Below, piece by piece: positions 14,041-26,872 of a stretch of 64,000 bases of DNA. Made by a program: the position numbers and the translations under genes. Source of the DNA: Oxyruncus cristatus. Lineage: Eukaryota; Chordata; Aves; Passeriformes; Cotingidae. The notes under the pieces were generated by a model. That model was not told the DNA's origin. It ran no database searches and worked only from the letters and a program-made list of their open reading frames with translations. The stretch covers positions 411,867 through 475,866 of the forward strand of contig VXAY01002132.1 of assembly GCA_013399855.1 (NCBI GenBank). The letters run 5' to 3'. Position 1 is the stretch's first letter; each line of letters opens with the position of its first letter.

Positions 14041-14620
14041 TCCCCTGAGTAACTCAGAGGAGTGAAGAATTAATTTAAGTGCTTTATTCTGCCATCAGCC
14101 CCGTATTACCTTTCTGCTTAATGCTGTCAAATTATCTTCTTTTTGTCTGTGGACTTCACACCACTTCCAACAGTTGCACTTGCATATCAATGAGTTGTCA
14201 GCCGGCTATGATAATTACTGTGCAGAGGTGCCTGTGCTATCTCCTGCACACTCTCTGTTTCTCTCCATTAATCTCTCCTGAGTTTGCACGGAGAGGCTGC
14301 CCAGAGCTCGATATGAAAGCGCAAGTGCAGCAGCAGTAGCAAACCTGGAAACAGAGAGATTGTAGAACCCATTTTACACTGGTCTTTTAAAACACAGGCT
14401 GTGTCCATTTGCCCCCCGGTTTATTCTGCAGTTTCCCATTGTCTGCATGTCCTGGGAAGCGTGACTGCAGCCCCTTGCTCTGCTCTCCTGAGACACAGTC
14501 TCCTGACACAGTCTCCTGGCCTTGTGCTTCCCAGAGTTAAGTCCAGAGGATTTAACCAGCACACACAGTCTGAAAAGCGTGGCTCAGCAATGCCTTTATG
14601 GTAGGTGGGAGCAGTGTCTA
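14041..14620. other. Non-coding block with conserved-element appearance
   Basis: The sequence at about 14050-14340 has balanced composition, few low-complexity tracts, and several octamer- or homeodomain-like cores such as TGCATATCAAT and ATAATTA. This texture is typical of vertebrate conserved non-coding elements. It is an impression only. No motif is decisive and no conservation data were available. The overlapping open frames of about 60-86 codons match no known protein. Confidence 0.25.
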
Positions 14621-17600
14621 CTGCTCAGACAGAAGCTGAAGTTGCCAATAGACTCAGCAGCCCAATTTTAGGTTTCTTCCATGCTTGTCTAAGATGTCAT
14701 TTTGGGAAATTCATATATTTTCATGCATTTTTCTTCCACAAACTGGCTAGAAAATAAGGAAATTATATGCTTTAAGAGCTGCTGGTGGCCTGTCACATTG
14801 CTTCGGTCAGGGTTGTCTCTGCTAGTATTTTTCAATCATCTACCTGTAACTTAGTGGTGGTCCCAGAAAGAAATTCTGGGGCATGAGCATGGAAAATGAG
14901 CAATACTCTCCTCATCATACACTGTGTGTCATTGGGAACAACACAAAGCATAGCACGTGTGCATTCAGAATTCAAGAAGAGTAGGAAACAGCATTGCATC
15001 AAAATGCAACTCTTCTCTGAAACAGATTAATATAAAGGTCACTTCCAACCAGAAGTAAAAAACATTCCGTTCGGGGGAATCACTGGAGGTGAAGGGGAAA
15101 GAAATGAACTATTTGATTTGGGGGGGGGGAGGAATTGGTTAGACAGAAGGTGCTTCAAACTATAATCAAAAATTAATTAGAAAAAGGAACAAGCCAAAGG
15201 ACAAACATCTGTGACAGAAGGATGTGAAGAGATAAACAAATCCTACGTATGACAGTTAATTTCGGTTAAGACCAGAATCCTGCTGGGCTACATTTGGAGG
15301 ACTCTGTAAACACTCTGGGAAAAAAGAAAACTTACATTGATTTCAGTGTGAATCAACAACTAAAAGACTGGAAAAGCAAACCAAAGACACGGAAAATGAC
15401 AGATTTCAACAAAACCACACAAACTAAGGATAACAACAGTAAAGTGAAACTGTGGCAATTAACAGACCAAGAGTTTTCCTCAAGTCATGAGGCAAAAAGA
15501 CTGAAAACAAATATTCACTACTCCTGCACCTGAGTTTCCTAAATACCACAGATGAGGGAGGGAAAAGCCCAGCTGACATAACTCTGGCAGGATGAATCCC
15601 TGTCCTAAGCCAGGTGACACTGGGGCCTATTTACTTTTCTCACTTGCTCACTGAGAAGAGCTGCAGTTTGTTAGAACTGAGACAACACTACATGGAGCTG
15701 GAAAGGGAACTGCAGCAACACACAGTGAGCAGGGACATCAACTCCACTCCTTGCCAGGGCTCATGAGCTGATTTTTGGCCCCATGGGATGTTCCTGCAGC
15801 TTCACGATGCCCAAAGGGAAATTCCTAAAGAGACTGCACCACAAAATCCCCTCAGGAGGCCAGAACTGCCAGAGCAGCTTGGTGGGACCTTCACAAGGCT
15901 GTGCCCTGCACAAAGCCCCCAAACCCGGGGAACGTTGCTGGGGACTTCCCGTTCCCTTCTCTCCCACCACGAGGGAAGTCTAAACAGAGCAGTTGGTAAA
16001 TACAGAATTCACTGTGGAGAAAAAGAGAGATAAGAACTCCAAAGTCCAAATTCTCCTGTGGTGCTGATCATCCTGTTCTGTTTACATTTTGCTTAGCAAG
16101 GTGCTCGCCTATATTAACCACAGCCTGTGGAGACAATGTGGACAAATAACTGCAAACAGCAACCAAGGCAAAACATGTTATAATTTCAGCTGTTGGGTTA
16201 ATGTGTTTCCATCATGAATATGGTGAAATAATACTTAATCTATACTTTGTTCACTGAACATTGCAGAGAAAAGCAGCACCAAGATGTCGAGAAACAATGC
16301 AACCTTCCTAACTGAGTTACTGAAACAAATCAATGTGTTTTCTGATTAATTCTTCAGCTGGGTTGAAATTTGTGAGCAATCTTGGTAAAATATACAATTA
16401 TGTAACTCTGCCTCACCATAAAATAAGTGTTGCTATTAGGCCTACGCAGATAATCAAAGTTAAAATTCTCTTTCTGCAAATATCCTGAAGCATTTGTTGA
16501 AAACTTGCTGCCAGCGTGTTCGCTGAATACCAGTAAACTCATCTGCCAGAGTATTTGGGATAAGCAAACACAAAGCAGGTGCAAATGAACTCTGATCAAA
16601 TTTGCTCAAAACTTCAAGTAAATACTAAAGTTAGAGGATGGGGAGAAATGTGTTTTCCGTATTTGGCTAACAGTAATTGCAATTTCTATCCAGTCAAACC
16701 AGCATAATTAAGCAAAAGACAAGAAGGGATCTGGCAGTAGGCTGAGCAAAGTAACTATTGCTAATGAAAGAGAAAAAATGAGGTTTAGGGGTAATGTAAA
16801 TATAGTTAATAATGTCATGTTACTACAACGCCAAAACTTCAGACAAAGAGACCCAGGACAAGTTGTTATTATGAAAACTTAGTCAGCACAAATAATTAAT
16901 TACTAATAAAATTATGTTAATAGTTGGAATCACCCATAATTCCAGGCTAAATTTAATAACTGAGTGCAACAAAACAGGATTCTCAGTGACGCAGATACCA
17001 TGGCCTGGATTGTCAGCACTGTGCTGTGGTAAACTGCTGTAGTCTACTCCAGACATTTCTAGGGGGTTTCCAGTACATGCAAAAACACCCACAGCTGTGT
17101 GTTGAAGTCAGCTGTCACCTCAGTTGTACTGCCATTTGACAAATAACTGCTTATTTGCTGACATCATCACTACAGCTAAAATGAATCAGGTCAAAGAGAA
17201 AGGAATAAAATAGAGACTGCAGCTGAGCAGGAATGTTTGGTTTGGAGCAGACAGAGAACATGGAGAAGAGAAGCCACTGTGTATTTAATAAAGTGGCTAC
17301 TTTGCCTTGGAACACTTCCAGAATGATAAGCAACCCCTATTTATGGAACATGGCTCCTCAGTGCCAGCTTATGCAAATTACAAAAGGAGCAGAAGAATTA
17401 AGGGTAGAATAGTGAAAATTATTTCCAGAATAGATGAGTACCTCTTCCTGAGAAGGAAAATATGAAGAATAAAACACTTATCCCTGTGAACAAATTATCT
17501 GCATTTCCCTTCTGTGTATTTGAATTTATTTGATCAATAAGTGATTTGACTTAAACTTTATAAGGGTTGTTTAAATGTTCTCCAATACTCAAATATCTTT

Positions 17601-20600
17601 TACTGGCCTGGGACCTCGTCTTTGACTGTCTTATTTGACTGAAAATATGTTTCAGCTCTATTCTGAACAGTCCAATGGCTGTTTCCAAGGGACTCACAGA
17701 TGGTCAGAGAGGAATTGAGTCATCAGAGGGAAGAGCATCATCATCCCATTCCCTGAGCAGGGGGAGTCTGAGCACAGGGGTGAACCCAGGCACAGTAACC
17801 GTGGAATGGGCATGGTTGGAGCTTGGAGAGAAAGTTACCCAACAGACTGACTAAAAACATTCCTCATTAGCTAATAGCAATTAAAATCCTTCACAGTAAG
17901 TTAACAGAATTAGCAGTGTCTTCATAGGATTTGGGGATGGACATTCCAAGAGCTTCCAGTCCGGTCAGTACACAGCACATTCTTACTACAGAACGCATCA
18001 TCCTAATTCGGGAGGAAAGGAAGAGCTGAGGGGGGTCCTTGCTGAACCCTGCACGTGTCTTTGCTCTGTGGTAAACGTGCACCACTATCAGATTAACCAA
18101 CTGAAAGATATGGAAAAAAATCTGCTGGGGCTGCCAAACTTTCAGATTAAATGAACTCTTCCTTCAGTAAATCCGTGGATTGCACTCAGTGGTGACTTTC
18201 AGAACTTTTGCAATCCATTTTATTTTTCTTTCAGCCAGCTGTTAAAGCTTAAGGGATTTTGAGAGCAGAGAACTAAAATTTAGCCAGACCCTCCTTATTA
18301 AAAGCAAAATCTTCAATAATTAGCTCTCCCCCTAACTGCTTTTTGGCTCTCATTACAAACGAAGTGCTATCTTAATATACCTTGTGTTGCAAATGTTTCA
18401 CAATTCCTGCTAATCAAATTAAACTCAATTCTCAGCAAATAAACCCTCAATGCAGTTAATGGAAAACAAGGAACAGCGCTACTTTGCCTGAGAATGGGTC
18501 ATTACCACAAGCTCCTAATTACAAGTACCTTAATGCATAATGTAAAGCACAGTCTTATATGGGCTCTTAAGAATTAAAGCTGTGGCAGGATCAAAGACTT
18601 GATGTGTCCTTGAATTTTTTATATGTACATTTGAGCGAAGAAAAGCAACAAAGAGAATCCGAGCAAAACACAAAGACTCATTCACTTACCCACCCTTCAA
18701 AATGTATCATCATAATAATTTATGCAGTTTATGAGACTGCAAAGACTGATTTTGACTCAGGACACATTCTGAAACCAATTTTCATTTGCCTCCTCCTCTA
18801 CCCTCTTGATAGAGAATGTTTCACACCTACCAGTTAATGAAGGATTATTACTTTCCTCTAGAGTAAGTTGCAAATGCAACCAAGGTTAAAGCAAAGGACG
18901 TTCCTTCTGAATTAGGTTATATGATGCCATCAAACAGGAACACAGGTGATTGATGACATATTGCTATTGCTGCACTAAGCATTTATCAATACCACACTCT
19001 GAATTATTTTCTGGTTTAGTTCTCTTATTGTCACATGATGGTATGTTTTTTCAAATTTACTTAACTGAAAAAAAAAATACAGTGAGCAAAGCGCTGGAAA
19101 CAGCAGAAGGCGTAATAAATCACTGTAACCAAATTATGAAATACAGGCCCTGGTATTACTTGCCAGTCAGAATTCTGCTGTCTTGAGTGAATTTGTAACA
19201 GTTGCATTTTTTTACTCTGGGATCTGAGAAACAACCTGCAAGAACGGGCAGGGCAGTCCCTGCAGCCCAGCCATGCTGCAGGGCTCTTCTGCAAGCCCGA
19301 GGACTGGACTCCACCTTGACAAAAGCAATTCAGCTACAACACTATTCTGACCGAAACGTTTCACCAAGCCAAATTTTTTTTTCCCTTTTTTTGAAAATGT
19401 TTTGCGTCTACTTATTTTGCTGGAGAATTGTGACACCAAACTCTGAAACTTTCATCAAGATGAACACTTTATGCTCTAACTCGCTCTGAATATAAAGGAT
19501 TCATATTAAATGATCTCTGGGAAATCTTCAGGGTGTTACATTTGCAAAATCGCTGAACATTGTTGTTAGATTCGCTCTGTCTCTTCTCATTCTTGTTATT
19601 ATTAATACAACATGTGTCTGCCTTGGTCTATCCTCCTGACACCATAAACTCTGTAAAAGCTGAGCTCTTCTCTCCTTAGCATTACAGTTGTCCTCTCCCC
19701 GAAGCACATGCAAGCACAGATTGGGAATTATGGCTATTTGAAAGAAGATTAGTTCCTATTTGGATATCTGTGGAACTGTGGAGAAGGCAGGCTCTGGAGA
19801 CCCCCACCCTCACACTGACCTCATCCTGGGCCTCGGGAAACAAGGAATATTACTGGGAGTTCATGAAAACAGGGGCTCCTTCTCCACCTCCCCCACCCAG
19901 TCACCCAGTTTTGTTCACCTTTGTAACTAAGAGGTAGAAGTAAAGGCTATTACTAGTAATGGCATGGGTTTGTCCTGGGGAGTAGTACTTATAAATACTC
20001 AAAATTCAGTCAGATGGAGATGTGTTCACTTGAACTACTGCACAAACAGCAATTGAGATAGACACCCATCCTCCTACAAAGACAGAGCCGGATGGGGTGG
20101 TTATCTAGAGGAAAGGATCCCAGAATTATGGGTTGAATGGACAAATATGAGGAAAAAGCATGCTTAACAACAGAAAAACATCCAAATTTGAGCCCTGCCC
20201 GGTCAGTTCTGCTTTCTTTTAAGATTTTCCTTATGTATCTCTGAAGTATTTGACTAAAATGTGTTATTATGAATAACATTAAAAGTAATGAGTTTCCAAC
20301 AAGGTGTTAGATGAAATGTGGTAAAGGTTTAAAAAGTTTATGAATACCAGCTATTTCTGAAGAATATATCTCTATGTCTGGAGATAAATTCTCCTCAGAT
20401 CTATAACCTTAAGCTTCTGATCCTGCTTAAAGGACCAGCTATTTTAAATTTGCTGAACAACTGTTAGTTCTACTCAGACTTTACACCTTTATTTGTTTCA
20501 AAGTAGTAATTTGCATTTCTGGAATTTTCATCCTTTGGTCATAACAGGAGTCCCCCTCTCTCCTCTTTCCCTTTCTTTGCACTAACCTGCATCCTGGGGG

Positions 20601-21480
20601 AATATTTTGTGCTTTAGATTCTGCAGAAAGCCAACACTGACAGCATGGAGAGGAAAAACCTGCTCAGTGATGAAACCCAGATAGTTTCAATAAGGAGCAG
20701 AGCTGTTGTCCTTTGCTCTGGCCATTTCTGCACAGCACTCACTGTTTCACATTCCTCACACTGTTTGATTCATAACAAACATAGCAAGTGCCTTATCTCA
20801 CCAAACTGCATTTCAAAATATTATGCAAATAGTTTGCAGTCTATGTGTAAAATGCCCTGTATCCTTTGGCAAAACAGCTGTAAGATTCACCTGCTTTACT
20901 TGCTTAGAGCTGTAGTTTGTTTATGAATAATTTTGGTAAGAGAGGTGGAACTGAAGTTCCAACTTATAAAGAAATAAAGACCATGTTTCCTTCTGAATCA
21001 AAACCAAAGGCAAAGCTTAATAGCCAAGTCAAGGCAGTTTACAGCATCCCAGACTCCACTGCCAGAGCAATATAAAAAGCACTTCTGCTGAAAAATTTTA
21101 GGTTTAGCTCTACAGCTTTGCTGGGTATTGGAGATGTCCATGTCTGAGAAGGGGAACCAAGAAATTATACTCAGTAAGAGCTTGAATATTTATTTGAGTT
21201 TCCTCCAACTGCTGGGTATAAAAGGTTTGCAGTAGGTCAGCAGAATATAACACTGTTATCTACCTTTGCAGGGAAGTAGGTGTATATAGTCCCTGAGGCA
21301 TTTAGAACTCTTTCAAAAATAGGTTTGTTTTCAGTGTACCATCAGCCCTAATTTTCTTGTGGGTAACTTCTAACAGTTTCAGCTGCAATATCTCCTATTC
21401 CCACTAGCATTAATAAGTGAGATCTGTAGGATTTTAATTACTTCCCTTGAAACAGACTGAAACCACTGTAAGACAATTTC
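14621..21480. other. Non-coding DNA, no gene seen
   Basis: This is AT-rich sequence with small GC-richer islands at about 15690-15990 and 19210-19310. The latter contains a short GC-rich hairpin with 9-bp arms at about 19260-19286, too short to call an RNA gene. G9 occurs at 15121-15129. No coding exon, classifiable repeat or structured RNA was recognised. Confidence 0.65.
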
Positions 21481-22080
21481 GATGAATTATTTATAGGCAA
21501 ACAAAACGATTTTCAAGATAGCACCTTTCCTTCTTTCCAGGCTTTTGTATGAATGACTCTCCAACTGCATCATTCCTCAGGGGAGGATTCCTGGCCTGCA
21601 AATTGTTTGAATTCAATATTGCAGTGTCACCTGATGGCCCAGCGATTTCCATAAATGGTCCCGAACTCTGCAGTTCATTCTCCAACACGATATAATTGAG
21701 CTCAGCCTTTTTAACCCTCAGGAGAAAGCTCATCGTGTTTCTCAGACATCGGAGAAAGAACTGAAGTGAGAATTACAGGCTGATTTCTGTTAAGTGCCTT
21801 CAGAGCGAGCACCAGCCCGTCCTGGAGTACCCCCTGACTGCCATTCATTCTCTAATACAAACAAATCGAGATATAATTCTCAGGCACACCTTGTTAAGTC
21901 ACTGCTAATTACACACAATAAACCAGTGATACAATCTTACTCATATATTAATAGGAGGAGACGTTGCAAACACTGGCCCGATGTGCTTGTGACAATGTAA
22001 AGGAGATGGATTAATTTTGTGTGCACGAGCTTGATTTTCACAGTCACGCCTGCTTTTGATGACAACAGACAATTACAAAT
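21481..22080. other. Non-coding block with conserved-element appearance
   Basis: About 21800-22080 is free of low-complexity tracts. It carries clustered homeodomain-type cores, including CTAATTACA near 21905 and GGATTAATTTTG near 22009. It looks like candidate cis-regulatory DNA, but this is inferred only from texture and motif density. No coding sequence was identified. Confidence 0.25.
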
Positions 22081-25000
22081 AGTGAACTGGGCTTGCAGGT
22101 AATTCCAAAACAAAAGGAATCAAACTACAAAGGTAACAGTAGAAACTGCAAATGGTGTTTTCAGAGAAGCAGCACAAATGTGCACGCACAGAGGCTCTAT
22201 TTGTAGAAATCGCCAGGAAGGAACATTTCTCCCTTTTAATCTCATCAGAGTAAGAGTGACACTGTTCTTCATCACTATTTCTGAGATATGAAGACACTTT
22301 AAATCTAAATAAACAACAGGTAGATCTGTAAACTCATCAAGGAAAGCCTCAGAAGAGAATAATCTCCCTTATTCATATCTTAGCACCTTAAACAAACCTT
22401 GAGTTGTCTGATAGACAATTCCACACGGACCCTCATCTTGGCTGTCACTGTTTTACCATTAAAGTGCCTTGTTGTAGAACACTGGAGACTTCAGAGGCTT
22501 AAGCCAATATAAAAATCTTTGCAGTATGAAGTAATTTTATGTTGCTACTCTGGTTATTTCAGAATTGGCTGCAAATAAGAGCCTGAGGATGATTTAATGT
22601 GTCCTCGACCCATCACGGCCATGGTTAAACAAAGTAAACACATCAGTCTTTAGCAGTTATTTATAACTGGAAGAAAAGCACAAACCAGGCGTGGTAAACA
22701 GAGCACTGGAAAACATTCTGAAGGGGAACTAAAAGTATCTGAAAACGTCTTTCTTCACATATCGAGCGTATTCCGTTTCTCAGTAAAATAAAATCCCGAT
22801 GACCATCCACGGGAGGATTTATTAACCTAAAATCACTGTTCCAAATAAGACCCCAAGATACCACTGCTGAAGTGGACATTTAGGAATTCAGATGTGATTA
22901 CACACCAGCAACACTGGCACTTCTGCTGCAGTTTTAGAATAGAACAACCAGCCTTCAGAGCTCATAGAGAAGTCTTAACTTTACGTTAAGATGGAAAAAC
23001 ACAAATCCTGATAAGTTATCTGTGATAATTTGGCCCCTGCAGCAGTAACTGTATCAGTGACCCAACTTAGCAGCACTGATGCAATTCTCTTTTAAATCTG
23101 CTCAAAGAGATGGTATTTACCTTGCTGTCTAAACCCTGGATTCCTACAGCAGACACTGGTTCCTGACCCCTGCACTGGGGACTTTCTCTGGAGCCCGGAC
23201 TGAGGATTTGCTGTCAATGGGATGTGTAACCCCGGGACACAGAGATCCAGGGAGGTCACCCTCTGCCTGGCATCAATAAGCTGTTTGTTTGCAATGAGGC
23301 CAAACCAAGAGCCCTGTTTACATAAGTGTGAGGAGGGATTGATTCAGGAGCAGCCACCCTACCACAGGACTGAGTGGCAACTGGATAAACTGCATTGGTT
23401 TCAAGGTCTGTCACGTGATTTCCTCTGATCCGTGTTTGCAGTGAGAGAAGGAAAAGAGTGGGAGAAATGGAAAGGATGTGTGCATCCCTCCGCCATGCTG
23501 AGACTGATACATTCTCACAACAAAGGACTAGGAGATGCCTCCATAACCTACAGGACATATCTCCAATTAAGTCTTCTTGTTAGAATGCAGAACTGGAAAT
23601 TTCAGTGGTTGCTGCCCTTACAGGCTTCTGTAGGAGGCCCACGCTGCTTCTTGGGGCAGCTGATTCCCTGGGGGCACCCCTGGACTGATCTTCTGAGAAA
23701 GAGTCACCTTTTCATGAATTCTTAGTCTCAGCATTTGAGGAATTAGTGGTGGTGGAGGTCTGGCCAAGCTGTCAACTTACTTTCTCACCCATTGGGTACT
23801 CATGTAATTGAAAAATGAACCCAGGTGGAGTCATGCATCATAATGCCTGATATGTAGGAAACCTAAAAAAATCCCCCCAAACCCCCTCCCTAAAACAAAA
23901 CCAGCAGCACAAAAACCTAATAAAATCACCTTTTGGATTTCTTCTCTTTTGTTTTTGTTTTTTGGGGTTTTTTTTTGCCTGTTTACCACAAGCCTCTATT
24001 GAGCTGGAAAGAGACAATTTGGCCAATATCACAGGGTTCTCTTTTTCACTTGAATACCACTGTTAGCTTTAATTTAGAGATTAGGACAACTTCATTCTTA
24101 TCCCTGTAGTCTCTGTATATTATGCTTTAGTACTGGCTGTGGTGGGAATTATTTGCAGTAGCAGTAGACAAAATTCTCTCCTGAGTGGTACCGTTGCATG
24201 CTCAGAATTGCCAAGTCTCATGATGAGCTGAAAAAAACTGATTATTCCCAGGCATGAAAAATAAACTACTGGAAACAGTTTTCCTAAATTTTGTCTGTAG
24301 TTCTGTTGTAATTTCCTGGCTGTGAGAGATGTTTGGGAACGAGTACAGCTTGTCCTATGTTAGCTTTAACATTCCTGTATTCTACCTGGGGACAGGAGGT
24401 CGTATTTTAGTATTAATGAAGCAGATTGCAGTAATGGAAATCACACCTATGGCAGCACAACAGTCGTTTAAAGCCTAACTTCCATGTCTTTCGTTACCTG
24501 CACTGGGAGCCTCAACCCATAAATAAAAATTTACATTTTCCCCCAAGAAGCATATTCCTTTCAAAGTTTTGGAGGGTCCTCTCTGGACCCCTTTCTTAAT
24601 TATAGAACATTTCTGGGCCAGAAAGTACATATTATTTTCATCAGTGAGAGATAAGAGATGTCAGCATAGAGCTGGGTTTTGCTATACTTAATCATAATCC
24701 TCCTATCACTTAAAAAGGCAACAGATCTTTTTCAATAAAGCTATTGACTGGGATTCCAACATAAACACCGGATTTAGGCACATAAGCTTAATTGACTATC
24801 AAGAAGAGATGAGCATCTCTTCCATTTAGGCTCTTCTGATAACACCACCCTCAGTAGCTCAGGTTCATGTATGCAAGGACTAACTACAGGGAGGAGGAGC
24901 CAAAACTAAGAATATATGAAGATCACTATCTTATTCTGTTCTTTATAGGAACATTAAATTAAAAAAAAAAAAAAGGTAACACATTGTTCCTGTAAAATTA

Positions 25001-26784
25001 TTTTCAGTTTAAAGAATTCCCTGAAGTACCTGCACACGATACACTGTTATCTTTGTATTGATTTCCTGCAGTATCACACTGAACTGCAAAGGAGCCTTGT
25101 GATTTAATTGCAATTGCATTTTGCGTGAACTTCTAACATGAGTTACATACCAACCTTTATAACGTTTTCTCTCTCCCTTTTTTAGCTTATAGTTTCATTC
25201 GGCCCTTCTTCTCACAGCCCCGGTTTATCTGTCCTCCCTTTCGTGCCGTCCAAGGCTTACAAGGTCATGACACTGCCTCCCGTATAGAACGAGGCACTGA
25301 AACCAGGTAACCCGGGGAGCAATTGATCCCAGATGAGCAGGAGGATATTTCCATCTAAATGAGGAGAATGAGCTTTGTGGCTCCCATTAAGGTTAATGGG
25401 GGTTATATGGCTGGGTCCTGGTGTATCATAACAAATGCTTGGCCCCTCAGCTAATCCATTCCAATCTTTGAGTACTGACAGAGAAAGAAATATTGTCACA
25501 GGGGGGAAGGAAGAGGGATCGTGATTTAGAAGCAAAATTCAGAGTTGTTCCGTGTTTCCTCACTAACTTTCAAAGTGTTAAAGCAGCACATTTCACCACT
25601 TTCCACTTCATCTGCAAAAGTGTTCAAGTTAGCGAGAGTTCTATGAGAACCATTAAAAATCTGTCAGGGAAGTGCTGGTCATGGCAAAACCATTTTTCAG
25701 AAGCTGTCAATTTGCCCAAATATCCATCAGTGCTCCCAGGCACAACAAGGGATTCCTCATTTGGAACATGTCAATTCTTATTATTAATGTCATGATGAAA
25801 ACACCTGCTAAGTGTCTGTGTCTGGCAAAGTGAGGCTGTCACAGAAATGAGAGGGTGGATGCAGCTCAGATTAGTGAGCAAGGAAGAGCTGGAGGCTTTT
25901 TTTTTTGTGTGTGTGATTACCTAAAGACAAGCATCCAATCTTTATCCTGAGCTTGTAAAGGCAGAATACAGGGAATGCAGCAAAGCAGAGTTGATGAAGG
26001 ATAATGTGAAAATAATGTGCCATATTAACTGTTTGTAAAATTACACATTTGAAGAGATGAGGTTCTTGGTCACTTGATTTTGTCCTCACAGGCACACACG
26101 AATGTCTGAAAAAGTCTTTCAACCCCTCTGAACCTTGGGATGTGCCTTGGCTGTGGCTGTCAGGCACACAGAGCACTGAGATCTGGGCTCTGCTTTTAAA
26201 AGCCCAGAGAGACAGAAAAAACATCTCTGGACCTCATTGCACTGGATATTCCTGTGGACACAGTGCCAAACCTTAAATGGCAGCTGCTGTTTTCCTTGAA
26301 AAAAATAAACATCAACATTATACCCATGGGATTACGTGAGCTACAGGATGATATCATTTCTGAGAGGTCTTACTGTGTTTCCAAGGCGGGGTTTGGAAGA
26401 GAATTTCCGACTCCTGTTTTGGATTAAGACAAATCATATTCAGGAGGAAAAGTCGTCATCAAGGAAACTGTTCAGTCCTTAGAGCTACGCAAGTTAAATA
26501 CTTTGGGGCAGAAGAAAAACCACTGTAAACAGCAGTTAATCCACGTGCTGACCAAGAGGAAAGTGCTCACAACAACTGGAGATTCCCTGCACAGCACTTG
26601 CTGTGAGAACCCCTCGGTGGGCACCAGGCAGCTCTGCATTCTGCTGCTGATACCACAAGGCACTTAAATACCTGCTTAACTTTAAGCTCGTGGCTTTAAG
26701 CACAAGGCATTAACTGTAATGAGCGTTCTTATATTCTTAATCACATACTTGGATTCATTGCCAGAGCAGGCATGAAGAAATAAT
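22081..26784. other. Non-coding DNA, no gene seen
   Basis: No exon or RNA gene was recognised. Low-complexity tracts occur at about 23868-23975 (A/C-rich, then T/G-rich), A14 around 24961, and a T-rich then GT-rich run near 25900-25916. A small palindrome CCCATTAAGGTTAATGGG lies near 25383-25400 and may be the core of an old repeat, but it is too short to classify. Confidence 0.62.
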
Positions 26785-26872
26785 GGGCCATATCTTCAGT
26801 TTGTGTAAATTGGTGTGACTTAATTGAAATGAATAGAGTTGTGTCAATTTATCCCGGCTGATACCAGATCCC
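26785..26872. repeat. Old palindromic MITE-like repeat
   Basis: The 88 bases form an imperfect inverted repeat that starts GGGCCATATCTTCAG and ends CTGATACCAGATCCC. Both arms carry a TAAATTG-type core followed by a GTGTGACT/ACACAACT-like segment around an AT-rich centre. The layout recalls palindromic MITE-like elements known from turtles, crocodilians and birds, such as the crocodilian Chompy family. The family name is from memory and uncertain. The many mismatches between the arms suggest great age. Confidence 0.45.

Noticed and set aside
19260..19286. GC-rich hairpin (CCCTGCAGC and GCTGCAGGG arms) as a small RNA gene
   Set aside because: A 9-bp stem with an 8-base loop is too short for a microRNA precursor, and no promoter signal is seen.
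24803..24822. Short inverted repeat GAAGAGATG-AG-CATCTCTTC
   Set aside because: A 9-bp arm is expected by chance in 64 kb and has no supporting context.
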